In this document: positions 11,462 to 22,699 of the stretch, one piece after another
How the letters are laid out: each line of letters starts with the position of its first letter
Numbering within the stretch: the first letter of the stretch is position 1
From: Ditylenchus dipsaci
Lineage: Eukaryota; Nematoda; Chromadorea; Rhabditida; Anguinidae
DNA length: 64,000 nucleotides
Direction of reading: 5' to 3'
Assembly (NCBI GenBank): GCA_004194705.1
Contig: SADC01001366.1
Span: forward strand, 434,001-498,000
Made by a program: the position numbers and the translations under genes
The notes under the pieces: model-generated
Told to the model about the DNA's origin: nothing
Database searches by the model: none
Seen by the model: the letters and a program-made list of their open reading frames with translations, nothing else

Positions 11462-13429
11462 ACGTGTTGAGATACTGTGGTATTTGCCGTCAGCATGGCG
11501 AAAAAGAAGAGACCAGAGGTCACATTTGCAGATACAAAGACTGTGATTGTACTAAGGTGATATCAATTTTTCAAATAAAAAATCTTTTTTCTCCCGTCAG
11601 AAAGGTTTTTTAACATTTTCAATTTGCAGTGCCATGCAGTTCGAGAAAGACGGCATGTGATGAGCAAGCAGATTAAACTCAGGAGAGCTCAAGAAAAATG
11701 CTTCCAGCGGACTACAGATGCAACAGAAGCCGATCTGATTCCTCTGGTGACCAACATCAGTCTAGCGGCCCAATCAAGTGGTGCATCAGACCAGCTTCTT
11801 CATACATCGGCTACTGACCCATCTGCTGTTGCTTCTGCTAACATGCTGGATGCCAAGAATATGTGCTACTTTTGTCAAAAATGCAAGAACCATGGCTCAG
11901 TTGTCTACAAAAAGGTAGTTAACCACCTCTGGATTCAATTTTCGAATGACTATTTATTTTCTTGTTCAGAACCACAAAAGACAGTGTCCATACGTGGACT
12001 GTACCTGTGACTCTTGTGACCTGATTGAGACTCGCAGAAAGCTGGATCAGAACATCAAGCAGAAGAAGGCCAACCAGAAAGGATCCGCCGACAATATCTC
12101 ATCCATAAAATCATCGAGCAGCACTGAGTTTTCATGCAATACCTCTTCTTCTGCCCGTTAATCAACTTTGGCGAGGCTTCCAGTAAAGAAGCTTCTAATA
12201 ATGCATCACAGTCCTCTGAAAACCATTATTCGCCTTCTGATACCAGCTCTTTCGGTGGGTATTTCTGCGCTTTTAAAAAATTACATTCACCGTACTTTCT
12301 CTAATAAAATGCCTCCCTCCTTCCTTTGATTCAAAATCGTGTTTGTGGAATTATGTCTTAAGCGACTTTTTGAAGACAGCTGTGAGTCAAATTCCCCCTT
12401 ATTTATATAGCCAGTAAGATGAGCTACAAATTGAGGGGAAACTTGCTATGGATAAGCCTTCAAAAGTGGCAAGCTTTCAAAAAGACAATAACAAAAAAGC
12501 GTTTTTTTTGGATTTAGGGGGACCGTTCTACTAGATAAAATACGGTATTCTGCCCTATTTCACCATTTTTATTCCTTACTAAGAAAAAATGGTCTATTAA
12601 TCTGATAAAAAATCGATTTAGATATGGAAAGTGTGTCTTCTTCGTCGCCCAACCATATCCACGCGTTCTCGCCTTCCTTTCTCAATATGGCTGCTTTGAA
12701 CGGCAATGGTAGTAGTCTAATTTCATCCTCTTCTTTTTCTCCTGTGTCTTCCAATAGTGAGTCTAGTGCTAACAGCTTTCTGCAAACCAAGGGCTTTTCA
12801 ACACTTTTTCCGATGGGAAATTTTGTCTTGGATAATAAAGTTAGTTAACTTCTCTCTTATTCAGAAATCCAAATATGTAAATTTTTATTTTTTAGACTAT
12901 GACATTCCCAACTCAATTCTCATCCAGTTCTTCCACTCCTTCTCCTATGTCTTCGCTTTCTTCTATCGGTCATTTCCTGGCTCCAAATGCTGTGATGCCT
13001 GTTGAAGATGCTATTTTCCAGCATAGAAACAGTGGAATAGCTGATTCTGGCTTGGGAATCAACCAGCTGCTCAACTCCAACGACTACTTGAACTACCAGC
13101 AACTAATTTTGGCCAACATTCTCAGCCAGCAACAGCAGAAAAAGGAGCTGGAAGAGCACCTGAAAAACTTTCAAGCATTTTCCATGACTAAGCCAGCACT
13201 TGAGCAGTGCTCTGACCTGGGAAGAAAAGAAATCGGTCTTGCCCAAACTCCAGTCACTACTTCACCTAGCTCTCCTATAAGCCATGAGATGGTATATGAT
13301 AAGTTGTTGAATTGTTTGCTGAAAAAGCCTCAGATTGAGCTGCCCTCTCAGAGTACCAGCTATAAAGCCATAGAAAATTTAATGTTATACAATGCGGCGA
13401 TTTCTAATCAGCAACCACAAGGCCAATAA
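11462..13429 (+). CDS. mab-3: mab-3-like transcription factor with two DM domains (5' exon missing)
   Basis: DM domains are intertwined zinc modules that bind the DNA minor groove. In nematodes MAB-3 has two in tandem and controls male differentiation and yolk repression. Exons: 11462-11556, 11630-11914, 11970-12254, 12622-12839 and 12896-13429, all joining in phase. DM1 spans the first splice (CGICRQHG, then YKDCDCTKC, then a basic recognition helix ending KLRRAQ). DM2 spans the second (FCQKCKNHG, then CPYVDCTCDSC, ending IETRRKLDQ). About 270 residues follow, Ser-rich and then Gln-rich, making the protein longer than C. elegans MAB-3 (about 290 residues). No ATG exon was found, and the first exon needs a leftover base from an upstream one. 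Around 12140-12160 the frame ends in a stop unless one base is restored; after that it stays open and joins exon 4 in phase. A poly-A signal lies near 14167. The domain assignment is secure; the ortholog call is inference. Confidence 0.85.
12289..12546. mobile_element. MITE family I in intron 3 of the DM gene
   Basis: It begins ACCGTACTTTCTCTAATAA and ends AAAATACGGT, the inverted termini of a family also seen at 20798-20993, 46873-47056 and 58557-58713. It fills most of the 367-base intron 12255-12621. Confidence 0.6.
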
Positions 13430-14759
13430 TCTCTGAACTGAAATCCCTTTTACAGCTTCAAAAATAATTTAAACAAGTTTTTTCGGCGTTTTTTGGGAAC
13501 AAAACTAGCAGAAGATGCGGATTTTTTTGACAGAAACTGACCAGGAAAAGTCTTTTAATCAAAAATTAAATTTTAGCGTCGTAGTCCAAGGTAAACAAAC
13601 TCTGAATATTATCTCGCCCGATTTATAAAGTTTTATTATATTCTTTTCGCTGCTTCCGTCCCGGTGCAGTAAGAAGGGTTCAATAAGAAACGATAAATTG
13701 GGTGCCCAAAATCTTCTCAGAGCTCAAACGCGTAATAATCAGTGAAAACCAAAAAATATATACACAGCTTCTAAGTAAGTTCTGCACGTTTCAGATCCTA
13801 AATCACTAAAAATGTTCTTGTGAGATTTTGGGAATCGCCGTTTTAAGGATTTTAGTCAATATCTGCAATGTTTTGTACTTTTTGATAAGACATTCCACTA
13901 GGCTTATAAGTCATAAAGTAAACTAGTCAAGTTGAATAATAATAATAATGATGTATAATCTAAACATTTTGTGATGTTTTCTTGTGTTTAAGACCAAGAA
14001 AATCAAGCTACAACTAGGATAATTTGTCAATTTTGCATTTGATGAGTAGAATTATATTGAATAATTGTGAATATATGTGTTAAAAAGCCTTGAACAGGTC
14101 ATATGCCTCCTCATTTGCTAATAGTCGGGTGTGTATTGACTGTGTCTGTGCATGTTTTAGACGAAAAATAAAATTTCAACATATGTTTCTGACTTCACAT
14201 TCACTCCTTTTATTGTCCAGGAACGGTTACACAATATTATAGACATGTATTGACTTATTTTTTCATTAAACTATCAAGAAAAAAACAGCCAGTATAATAT
14301 TAATTCAGAGATGGACATACAACCGCAAAATTTTTACCAATATATTAGCAGCCTAGAAATGCCCGATAAACACTCTAAATAAGAATACAAATTACCTAGA
14401 TGAAGCTAGCTAATCAAAGAAGCACCAAAGCAGAGCTCTCAGCATCCTTATATATAAGATTCATCCATATTTCAGGATTTCAAATCCTTTCTTTTATAAA
14501 AATTTTACTTTTTTTAGGTCGCCGAAAGAGCAACAAACACTGGATAATCCATAGCCTGGACGTCCTTATTTCGAGCGAGTTTCCTTATTTTTGAAACTTG
14601 ATCTGGTAGGCCTGCATGTAAGGCAAAAACCTACCATAGAGAGAAAAATTGATCGTGAAAACAAGAAAAATACAAGTCTTATTTATTACACACGAAGTCT
14701 TCCGGGCACATCAGAAGTCAATTACTTTGTCACAATTAGTCCTATCACACTTTGATGAG
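13430..14759. other. 3' UTRs of two converging genes, otherwise empty
   Basis: The plus-strand DM gene ends at 13429, with an AATAAA at about 14167. The converging minus-strand gene ends at 14760, with its AATAAA at 14682-14687 (TTTATT on the plus strand). No other gene seen. Confidence 0.5.
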
Positions 14760-15336
14760 CTATTTGCCTGCCTTCTCTTTATCGATGTAGCTCTGAGTCT
14801 TGCTGAAGCACTTGGCAGAGAACGCGTCAGAGTAGATGTAAAACCCCAGGGAAAAGACGAGGAAGACGACGCCTAAAACAATTTTTAAGCCTGGTCACTT
14901 GTTTTTGAAGTTGTCCCCGCCAATTCAAAAAACTTTCCGAATCATTCAACTTCTCTACGGGTTTTAAACTTGGTTTCTAACAAGACAAGGCCTAGAATTT
15001 AATTTTAGGTATAGTTTTGTTAGAAAGCAAATTGAAAAATTCGTACAGAAGTTCTTGGATTCGGCAAATTTGTTTGAATTGTCGGGGACAAAATTTGTAA
15101 CAGGTGACCGTGCTCCTTTAAGCGATCTATAAGCCGTAAAATGAACTTACTTGCTTCCAGAAACTTGTCGAACTTCCTCTGCAGCTGTTTGTAGACAACA
15201 CCATGGCCATTCGACTTGCACGGCACAGGCATGTAGTCGTAGTCACAGTCGGTCCGAACGGAGCATGATGACCACCGTGAGAACTTCGGCAAAGGCGAAT
15301 TTGCGGCAATCGACCACCCTGATTCAACAGCTTCAT
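14760..15336 (-). CDS. Small single-pass membrane protein, probably mitochondrial inner membrane
   Basis: Two exons read on the minus strand: 15336-15151 and 14872-14760, joined at GTAAGT...TTTTAG in phase. The N-terminus (MKLLNQGGRLPQIRLCR) is basic and amphipathic like a mitochondrial presequence. Next come a His-rich HGGHH segment, a DYDYMPVPC motif, a charged helix, a membrane segment VVFLVFSLGFYIY at the splice, and a short Lys-rich tail. The order (presequence, MPVP motif, helix, one membrane span) is reminiscent of the small prag01/deltamethrin-resistance-type mitochondrial proteins; this is a weak resemblance from memory, not an identification. The start and the MPVP motif are in different frames. 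One missing base near 15250-15262 reconciles them. A poly-A signal lies 73 bases past the stop. The intron is filled by a family A MITE. Confidence 0.5.
14885..15122. mobile_element. MITE family A copy inside an intron
   Basis: Inverted arms AACTTCTCTACGGGTTTTAA and its diverged complement meet at GGCCTAGAATTTAATTTTAG. It lies wholly in the intron of the minus-strand gene 14760-15336. Confidence 0.65.
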
Positions 15337-15792
15337 AGTGGAGACAACACAAAATCTTTTGGTAAATTGCATTTCTACACCTAAATTTTTTAAATTTAAC
15401 GTCTAATGGTACGTTCACAATAAATCCGCATCCGCATGCAAGCGTTAATGCATGCGGATGGTGTGCCGAGTGAAGCGGCTAAAGATGTGGATGCGACAAA
15501 AAACGGATCATTGTGTGCGTGCCTTAAATTCGAGACAAAAACCATATTGCGCGTCAAAGCAATTCGCCATTATAAACACACACCAAAATACTGATTTCCT
15601 GCGGTAAATTCATTTTTTCCCGCAGTAAATTTGAATTTCAAACAAAATAATGATTTCCCGCAGTAAATTTTGGATTTCCCGCAGTAAATTTGGTGACTTT
15701 GTGCAATTCGGGTTTTTTTTTGATTTTTGTCCATACTAATATCACACAGTTATTTCATGAACATATGAAAATGTTTTATTTGCTTTTTACAG

Positions 15793-17959
15793 CAATTGTT
15801 TCAAAATGCCCCGAGGACCCGGATCTATATGGACAAACAAAAAAATTTGCAAATCGAAAGAAGATGTCGATTTTTGGCTATCCGAAAACACAAGCTAGAC
15901 TCATCATAAAGAAGAAGGAGGTTTCCAAACAAGTACTGATGTTTATTGTTGCAAATACTCTAAGCCGAATCGGGAGAAAAACTTTGACTGCAAAGCGCGG
16001 ATGCGAATTCGCTTCAAGAATGACATGACTGACGTACGACTCGCTACAACAAATGACTCGCTACAACGACTCGCTACACATGCGACTCGCTACAACGACT
16101 CGCTACACATTCAACTCGCTACAACGACTCGCTACAGAAATTTTTGGGTTTTTTTCTTACCTTGTTTTTCATTATACAAACTACACATTTAAGCCCTTAT
16201 GATGGCCTACGGTGGCGGTGGCCTACCCTGCGTCTAAAAATATGCCTAAGTTCCAAAAAATTGGCAAATTTCAAAAATTGTTCGGTATTTTTTGTGAGCT
16301 AGTTACCTACCGGGTGACAGTATTCATTTGGTGGTACACATGAGTCTAAGTCATATACTTGAATTGTAAAACTCAGGTTGAGATACCCAGTAAAAGATAG
16401 CATTCAGTTAGACGTACCTAGGTATCCAGTAAGTTAGCACAGCAGCCCAAGTGCACTACCACCTCCCCCTTCAAAGAGTATTTTTCTTTAAGCTAACCTT
16501 TGTCACTTGTCACCTATTTCACACCTTTTGCGACGACAATACCAAGGGTATTTGGCCGCTTCGCGGCCAAAGACCAGCACACTCCACATTGCAATGGATT
16601 GGGGTGAAAAAAGATCTATTAGAATCTATTTGGAGCATCTTTTCAATTTATAAATTTACCTCAGATGAATTAGCCATAAATAAATTTACCTACCGCTTAT
16701 TTACTTATCGAAAAGGGACAGAATTTATGTTTCAAAACCAACACATTTAAGTCCGTCCTAACATTGGCTGGCTCACCCTGTACCTAAGGTTACGCCTAAG
16801 TATAAAAAATAAATTGTTTTGATAAAATATAAGACATTAAAAAAATTGCTGTAGCGAGTCGTTGTAGCGAGTTGAATGTGTAGCGAGTCGTTGTAGCGAG
16901 TTGAATGTGTAGCGAGTCGTTGTAGCGAGTCATTTGTTGTAGCGAGTTGTTGCTATACCGAATGACATATCTGAGGTATGCTTTCTTTCTTTGCGTTGCA
17001 GGATTTGTTTTTCTAGGCCTGCATCCAGACTAGCGGTGCTCATGATCATCGACGGCTTCTCGATAATGGGCTTAGCTCTCCAGTCAAGAGGAAGATTGAA
17101 GCTTTAGACGAGCCTCATAGTGGAAAAACCGCCAAGCACCTTCAAAGAACCATTCAAGTTGGACATAATTCTCAGCAGCTTTTTGACGATTCATTAGAAA
17201 AATTAAAATGTTTAGGAATATGTCGAGCTGGAGGGTTTGGTCATTCCATTTCTGGAGCAGGTGGAAAATAAAAAGGCAGATAACGCTAGAAAAGATCTAC
17301 CCAAAGCAAAGATTCATGAAACAGCTGTCGAAGAAATTAAAGAAGATGTGAATTTTCTAGCGAGGGCCAACTCTCTGTTAGAATTGGCGGCCGGTTCGTC
17401 TTATCACACACATAAATCATCTTCTGACCAATCAATTTTCAGCATCCAGAACACTATGTATACCATCAAGAGTATGTGTGGCTTATCCGTTCAAGTTGCT
17501 GCAATATCGATGCTGAGTTAGAGCTGATGTGGACTGAACTTTTGCAAGCAGCAACCACCAACGATCTTGATTGGACGTACTCAAATTGGCAGAGGTTAGA
17601 GTTCTAAGTTCAATTCGCCTACTTTTAGTAATTGTAGGTACCAGATCCTTCGAAATTCTGGAAACCGGAAACCGAAAGACTTATTGATCTACTACCACGA
17701 CCACTGGAGCCAAGAAGAAAAAGGGGCGAAGAAGGAAAATTGGCCGGGCTTTAGAGCGCCTTTACAAATGAAAATTGTTGGTCGTTATTACAGCTGTTAT
17801 TGTTGTTCCGTAGATAAAGATGATACTTTTTCAGTGCTGTTTTACGTGAGTTTGCAGAGTGAGAATCACCATTTGACGCCCGAATTTGCTAAAAATTTCC
17901 TTCCGGATCGGTACACACCACTCCACACTGCTCCAAACACTACTTTGAATAATTTTTAA
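15793..17959 (+). pseudogene. FLYWCH/MULE-type zinc-finger protein gene, probably inactivated
   Basis: Exons 15793-16033, 17017-17157, 17216-17393, 17450-17594 and 17638-17959 join in phase with introns of 58, 56 and 43 bases after the first. The N-terminal block has the pattern of FLYWCH/WRKY-GCM1-clan fingers found in nematode and MULE-derived proteins: YCCKYSK, then DCKARMRIRF, then SGAHDH, spread over the first splice. Next come a Lys/Glu-rich helical region and a Trp/Tyr-rich C-terminal half that I do not recognise. The ATG at 15806 opens a frame that hits TAG at 15896-15898 after 30 codons, yet the same frame continues with the finger; TGG to TAG would explain it. A 0.9 kb foldback (16039-16948) sits at the end of exon 1 between copies of GAATGACAT. 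A donor (GACGTACGA) before it and the acceptor at 17016 still give an in-frame join. The finger pattern is clear; loss of function is inference. Confidence 0.6.
16039..16948. mobile_element. Foldback element with CGACTCGCTACA tandem-repeat arms
   Basis: The left arm has repeated ACTCGCTACAAC units, and the right arm has the same units reversed (TGTAGCGAGT). The flanking direct repeat GAATGACAT (16018-16026 and 16960-16968) is a 9-bp target-site duplication that can be extended to 17 of 21 bases. Nine-base duplications are typical of Mutator-like elements. A second copy with the same arms is at 55595-55818. No transposase is visible inside. Confidence 0.75.
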
Positions 17960-18793
17960 AGGTTAAGGGCATTTAAAAAATGTTTGTAATAGTTCAGAGT
18001 TGAGTTCTGAGAAATTGAGTGAATTAGAACGGGATTTCGATGCGCACAAATGTTTTTTTTTCGCAAATAGATAAGTTTTGTAGTAGACCATCAAAAACCC
18101 CAGTTTTTATTGGCTTCTGGCCACTTTAGCCTGGGATTCCAAGCGATTCAACGTCGATTCTGACTGTAAAACCGTGTTGTTGCAAACTTTTGACTGGAAT
18201 TGCACACATTTTCAAATTTACTGCGTGAAATCTGAAATTTACTGCGCGCCACACCACGCTTCTTTTGTTGCTTAGCTTGGAATTGCATCTCTAAAAGTAT
18301 TACCTAAGTCATTTCAAGTAATTTTTTTGAAACAAGAAACGAGGCAGCCGACACACAACCAATTAAACATTATAATTAAAGTATTTGCCGGGAACTTTCA
18401 CAGATTTGTCGGGAAATTTCACAGATTTGCCGGGAGTTTTCAATTTGATCCATTATATATTTAGTCAAATCTGAAAACACATTATGCTATCATACATAAC
18501 ATCATGTCGGAAATTCGGTTTGTTAAGACCAAAATCTAGATTTGACCGGCCCAAACCCCAAAGCTCGCGGTGGTAACACTCGGATAGGTGGATATCCACT
18601 TGGCTGGCCTGAAAAATCAAAAGTTAGTCTAACCATAATCAAATGATTTTTTCTAATCTCAAATTCTTTAGGCAATTGGGTTTGTGAAGACCAAAATTAC
18701 GATTTTACCCACCCGGAGTCTGGAACCTAGGGCAGATACCTCTGAGGCAGATGGATATCCACCTGGAAGACCTGAAAAATCAAAAGTTATAGG
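17960..18793. repeat. Interspersed repeat family H (GGTGGATATCCAC units)
   Basis: Units of roughly 130-150 bases contain GTTTGTTAAGACCAAAAT, an AGGTGGATATCCAC-like block and GACCTGAAAAATCAAAAG. Copies recur at 26320-26600, 39825-40480, 53870-54260 and 63480-63790. No gene seen. Confidence 0.5.
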
Positions 18794-19203
18794 CAGTGCT
18801 GGGAACTCGTCCTTGGTTCTTCCTCCTCTCGTCCTTGATATTTCATGGACTTTTTCATGAATTATTTTGTGTATCTTTAAATATTTTATTATGGATCTGT
18901 CGCAAGAGGTTACTTTATAAAATTGGTAAGAGATCGTAACACAGATAAAAGAATAAGTCAAATAGAAAACACATCAAAAGTCTAAGGACGAGCAACTCGT
19001 CCCAAACTCGTCCATTTACTCGTTTTTAGACTTTTAGTGTCTTTTTGTTCAACTCTAAGCATCTTCTAGGATTTTTTTCACCAACTTTGTAGAGGACAGT
19101 CTCCTGAACAGATCTAGTACAAAAAATTTAAAACTTTATAACATTTTTAATAGCAAAGGCTGTAAAATATCGAAGACGAGCCAAGGATGAGTTCCCAGCA
19201 CTG
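18794..19203. mobile_element. hAT-type MITE with perfect 8-bp target duplication
   Basis: Termini CAGTGCTGGGAACTCGTCC and its near complement at the right end, flanked on both sides by GTTATAGG (18786-18793 and 19204-19211). An 8-bp duplication and CAGTG-type ends indicate hAT transposition. Copies of CTCGTCC occur internally. Confidence 0.85.
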
Positions 19204-19212
19204 GTTATAGGG

Positions 19213-19400
19213 GTCTCACAATGGGTGAGTGTAGGTGCGGATGCAAGTCGAGGTCGATGTCATGTTCTCACAGTGAGCGGTGTAGGTGTGGGTGCGGGTG
19301 TAGGTCGATGTGTTCTCACATCAACCAGCACCTACACCTCGACTCATACCTTCACCCGCACCTGCACCGCGACATAACCCTCGATTGGTTAGACTGTTTT
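19213..19400. repeat. Palindromic GTAGGTGCGG/CACCTACACC repeat
   Basis: Tandem GGTGTAGGTG(C/T)GG units on the left are mirrored by CACCTACACCTCGAC on the right, with TCTCACAATGGG-like sequence at the left edge. GC-rich compared with its surroundings. Confidence 0.5.
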
Positions 19401-19619
19401 TATATTTCACATCACAGTTTTGTAAAATTGGTTTCCAGGTGAAATTCAATTAAAAAAACATCTGTTATAAAAGATTTGACATATTGCTCGTGAAAATGGG
19501 TAAATTAAGCCCCGGTGGAGGTCTAGTTGGACAATTTCAATTGAAAAAAAATTTGAATTGAAAAACATCGACCAGGGCGAGGTAAATTTTTTCTGTTTTT
19601 TTCCTTTCAGAAACCACTC

Positions 19620-19732
19620 GCTTTGTGCAAACCAAGGGCTTTTCAACACTTTTTCCGATGGGAAATTTTGTCTTGGATAATAAAGTTAGTTAACTTCTCT
19701 CTTATTCAGAAATCCAAATACGTAAATTTTTT
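19620..19732 (+). pseudogene. Duplicated fragment of DM gene exon 4 and intron 4
   Basis: Positions 19626-19732 match 12781-12887 with one difference (a C for a T in AAATAYGTAA). The block covers the last 59 bases of exon 4, the GTTAGT donor and the start of the intron. It cannot act as a DM gene because neither DM domain is present. Confidence 0.9.
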
Positions 19733-20113
19733 TCTCTCCTTTGTTCTTTTTTTCAGCCTTCGGTTTACTAGGTTTAATTTTTACACGCTGAGCACTAATC
19801 TGATATTATTTTTAGCTATAACCCTTTTAATACTGCTAAAAAAGCTCAAACTCGTGCAAATCATGATGCGAATATTTCGAACACTCAGGTTTAAATCCTC
19901 GTGGATGCACACCTATTTTTTCACTCCATTTTTTTCATGGTTCATGTACAATTTTGGTATGAAAATGATGCTTAGGCTCTTGGTTATCCAACGAAACCAT
20001 CAGCACATCCTTTCTCAAGCCACTGGAGCTGACTGAATAGTGAAGACCTAGCCAATCCATCATTTCTGGGTTCTACTCACAGCTTTGTTTGTCATATGTT
20101 CCCTTTTTTTGTA

Positions 20114-21620
20114 CAGTCAAACCTCGTTATAGTGCGACCCCAAAAGTTCGTTCCAGCCTCGGGTCCGACACTTTTTTTACCTCGATTTTTGAAGATTTTT
20201 GTAAGTTCTGTTTTTACAGTCTGGTCCCAAATATCGTCAGGATTCCGATTTTGCCGATCGTTTTTCTGAAAACTAAAATTTTTTCTTCTAAAAAAGCAAA
20301 ACCTCGATATAGTGCGACCACATTTTCAAAATCCAAATCCATGAAAATTTAATTCACCTTGTGAGAAGTCAAAAATGGGTAGAGGATGAGGCGATAAAAA
20401 CCAAAGTATATGGCTTCTGGTTGGTTTCTTTTATATTGATGGTCATTTGCATGAAATCGCGAAATTAAGGTAGTTGCTGACAGCAAAGCGTTTTTGGATA
20501 TGGTCCCAATCAATTTCTCGATACCTTTTTGGTCTTGAAAGTGAGTTAGCTCACTAAAATTAGAATAAAAACGAGGTGTGCACCTAGGGGATTTGAACCT
20601 GAGTGTTCAAAATATTCGCATTGTGACTTGCACTCTTCCTTTTTAAGCCTTCCCCTTTAAACCGTTCAAGTTGAAAGTTTCAACTTAAGCTTCCATATTC
20701 TTCCATATTACTAAAATTAAAAAAGCATGCACCAAAACGCTAAAAATAAGTAAAATTCGAAAGGCGCGAATTCAAAGATGTCACAAAAGTACCTACCGTA
20801 TTTTCTCTAATAAGCGCCCTCTCTCTAATTAGCTTTTAAAGATCTGGGTGTTGAGATATGGCTTTTTTGAAAAAAATTAATATCTTGAAAAATGACCAAA
20901 ATCAAATCTCCAAATTTTTTGGAATTTTAGTCACTTTTTAAGATATTGATTTTTTTTAAAAAGCCATATCTCAACACCCAGATTTTAAAAGCTACTCTGT
21001 GAAGTGGGTTTTGTAGCTCTTGAACTGTGCTACATCATGGTGCTCTTATTTTGCTGTAGCCTTGAACTTCCAATTAAAATTTTGATCAGTTAAAGTGATA
21101 AAAATGCCTATCAACATCCTAAAATGACCTCACATGTGTTTGTAGCCAAATAATGGCTTTTCTAAAATATTCTGATGAAACTTCATATATCATTCGAAAG
21201 AGCAAAAACAGGGCTACAAAACTATATTTTTAGAATTTTTAAAATGCTTAAATTACGTGCCTAAAGTGGAGTCTGAAGTTTGTTGCAGAACTTTTGGCGC
21301 ACCCGTTATTTACTGTTGTACTTAGTTTTGTGATATTTTACTAATTCTTTTCAGACAGTCTGGTCACAAAAAACGCAATGATCCCGATTTTAGCGATAGT
21401 TTTTCGAAATCAGAAAATTTTTCATCTTTTCATCTCTATTTTTAAGGTTAGCTATTATTAAAAAAAATAGTTGATGTTTTCAGATGATAAAAAACTTTAG
21501 ATTTTTTAAAAACGATCGATAAAATCAGAATTAGTTAATACTCTCAAAAATTAAGATAAAATGTGTTCAATCCTATGCGGAAACAAACATGAGGGGCTTG
21601 TTCTATAGAGGATTGACTGT
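20114..21620. mobile_element. pogo/Tigger-like element with internal duplications
   Basis: The left end CAGTCAAACCTCGTTATAG and the right end CTATAGAGGATTGACTG followed by TA are pogo-type termini. The block CAGTCTGGTC with a following GATTTT(A/G)(C/G)CGAT stretch occurs at about 20216 and 21357. A palindromic MITE of family I (20798-20993, arms ATATGGCTTTTTTGAAAAAA and complement) is nested inside. No transposase is recognised. Confidence 0.5.
20798..20993. mobile_element. MITE family I, near-perfect palindrome
   Basis: It starts ACCGTATTTTCTCTAATAAG. The core arms TCTGGGTGTTGAGATATGGC and the reverse complement lie about 110 bases apart, enough to form a long hairpin. Confidence 0.65.
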
Positions 21621-21826
21621 AATGGCTGTTTAAATATTTATCTCACCGTGCAGTTGAAAAATAAGCCACCACCCTCTAAAAAGCCGATGCCCTAAGCATA
21701 ATTCGAAAAAAGTAGCCTGCCAACTAGCGACTGCGCTATAGCGACTGCGCTATCCTTTGCCATCCTACTTTTCTTCATCGCCGTCCTGCGTTTTTTAACA
21801 TATTATTTTTTTATATTAAATCACTT

Positions 21827-22031
21827 TGTTGGGTACTGTTGTGTCCTGTGTTCGAACCGTCATTTGTCTCATAGCGGTTCGACGCTCTTTGTCTTCCTTG
21901 TTAGTATATAAGGATCTGAACGTCTGGATTCAGATCAGTCGTTAGTGGAATAAAGAATAAAGCTAGTTGTGTGCTCTCTCTCTCTCTTGCTGTGTCCATT
22001 CTCTCTCCTGCCTTTCCGTTAAGACTCAACA
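21827..22031 (+). mobile_element. Candidate solo LTR of an LTR retrotransposon
   Basis: Starts TGTTGGGTACTG and ends AGACTCAACA, giving TGTTG...CAACA ends. Inside, TATATAAGG (21905-21913) is followed about 30 bases later by a possible initiator (CAGATCAGTCGTTAGT) and two AATAAA signals (21949 and 21956), then a CT-rich tail. This order is that of an LTR promoter and polyadenylation region. The flanks (CACTT and GGTAC) do not match, and no gag/pol is nearby, so it may be a truncated copy rather than a solo LTR. Confidence 0.55.
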
Positions 22032-22394
22032 GGTACCCAAGTAAGGTGGGTAGGATTACCAGTCTCGCTCGAAATCATGTCTAAGGTAAGTGAGTGCGCT
22101 TCTCTAACTCTCAAGCCCCCTGCGCCCGCTTCGGGGGCGCAGGGGTTTGAGGCCGGGGCTTGACGTACAGGGCTTGAGAGCAGCGGCTAGGTGGTTTGGG
22201 CTTGTAATGCGCACACCCACATACCTCAGACACAAATCACTCGAGATTGACTCTGGATGCATGAAAAACATCGATACCAGACTTTATTTTCGCGTTTGGC
22301 CTCAGTATTCAAAACTATCTTCAACATCTTTCTTTTCACACAGAAGTTGCCCCTATTTTGTCCCTTTCCATCCTCTAATGGCTTGTCACGTTGT

Positions 22395-22565
22395 TAGAGT
22401 TCGAGTTAGAGTTAGAGTTCGGGTAAGAGGTGTTCATGTACTCAAAAACCCGAACACTACCTCTAACTCTAACTCGATGGTGTTCACGTACATCGAGTTC
22501 AAGGTCGAGCTTGAAAATTTTCATGTATATAGCTTAAATATCTCACAGTCTCACCCCAAAGCCGT
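22395..22565. repeat. Repeat family K (AGAGTTAGAGTT / GTGTTCA...)
   Basis: TCTAACTCTAACTCGATGGTG followed by GGTCGAGCTTGAAA and CATGTATATAGCTTA recurs at 63858-64000 at the end of the window. The left part is a short GTTAGAGTTCGA tandem array. Confidence 0.6.
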
Positions 22566-22699
22566 CTAAAGCCACTAAAAGTTATTTTTTGGGGGATTTG
22601 CTACAAGGAATCCAATTTATATGCATCAACGTCTTCAAATTTAATCTCGAACTCTAACTCGAGGTACATGAACACCCTCGAGTTAGAGGCAGTGCTGAC

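Noticed and set aside
22147..22569. 140-codon ORF
   Set aside because: It spans two unrelated repeat families and a GTTAGAGTTC array; no domain or splice support.
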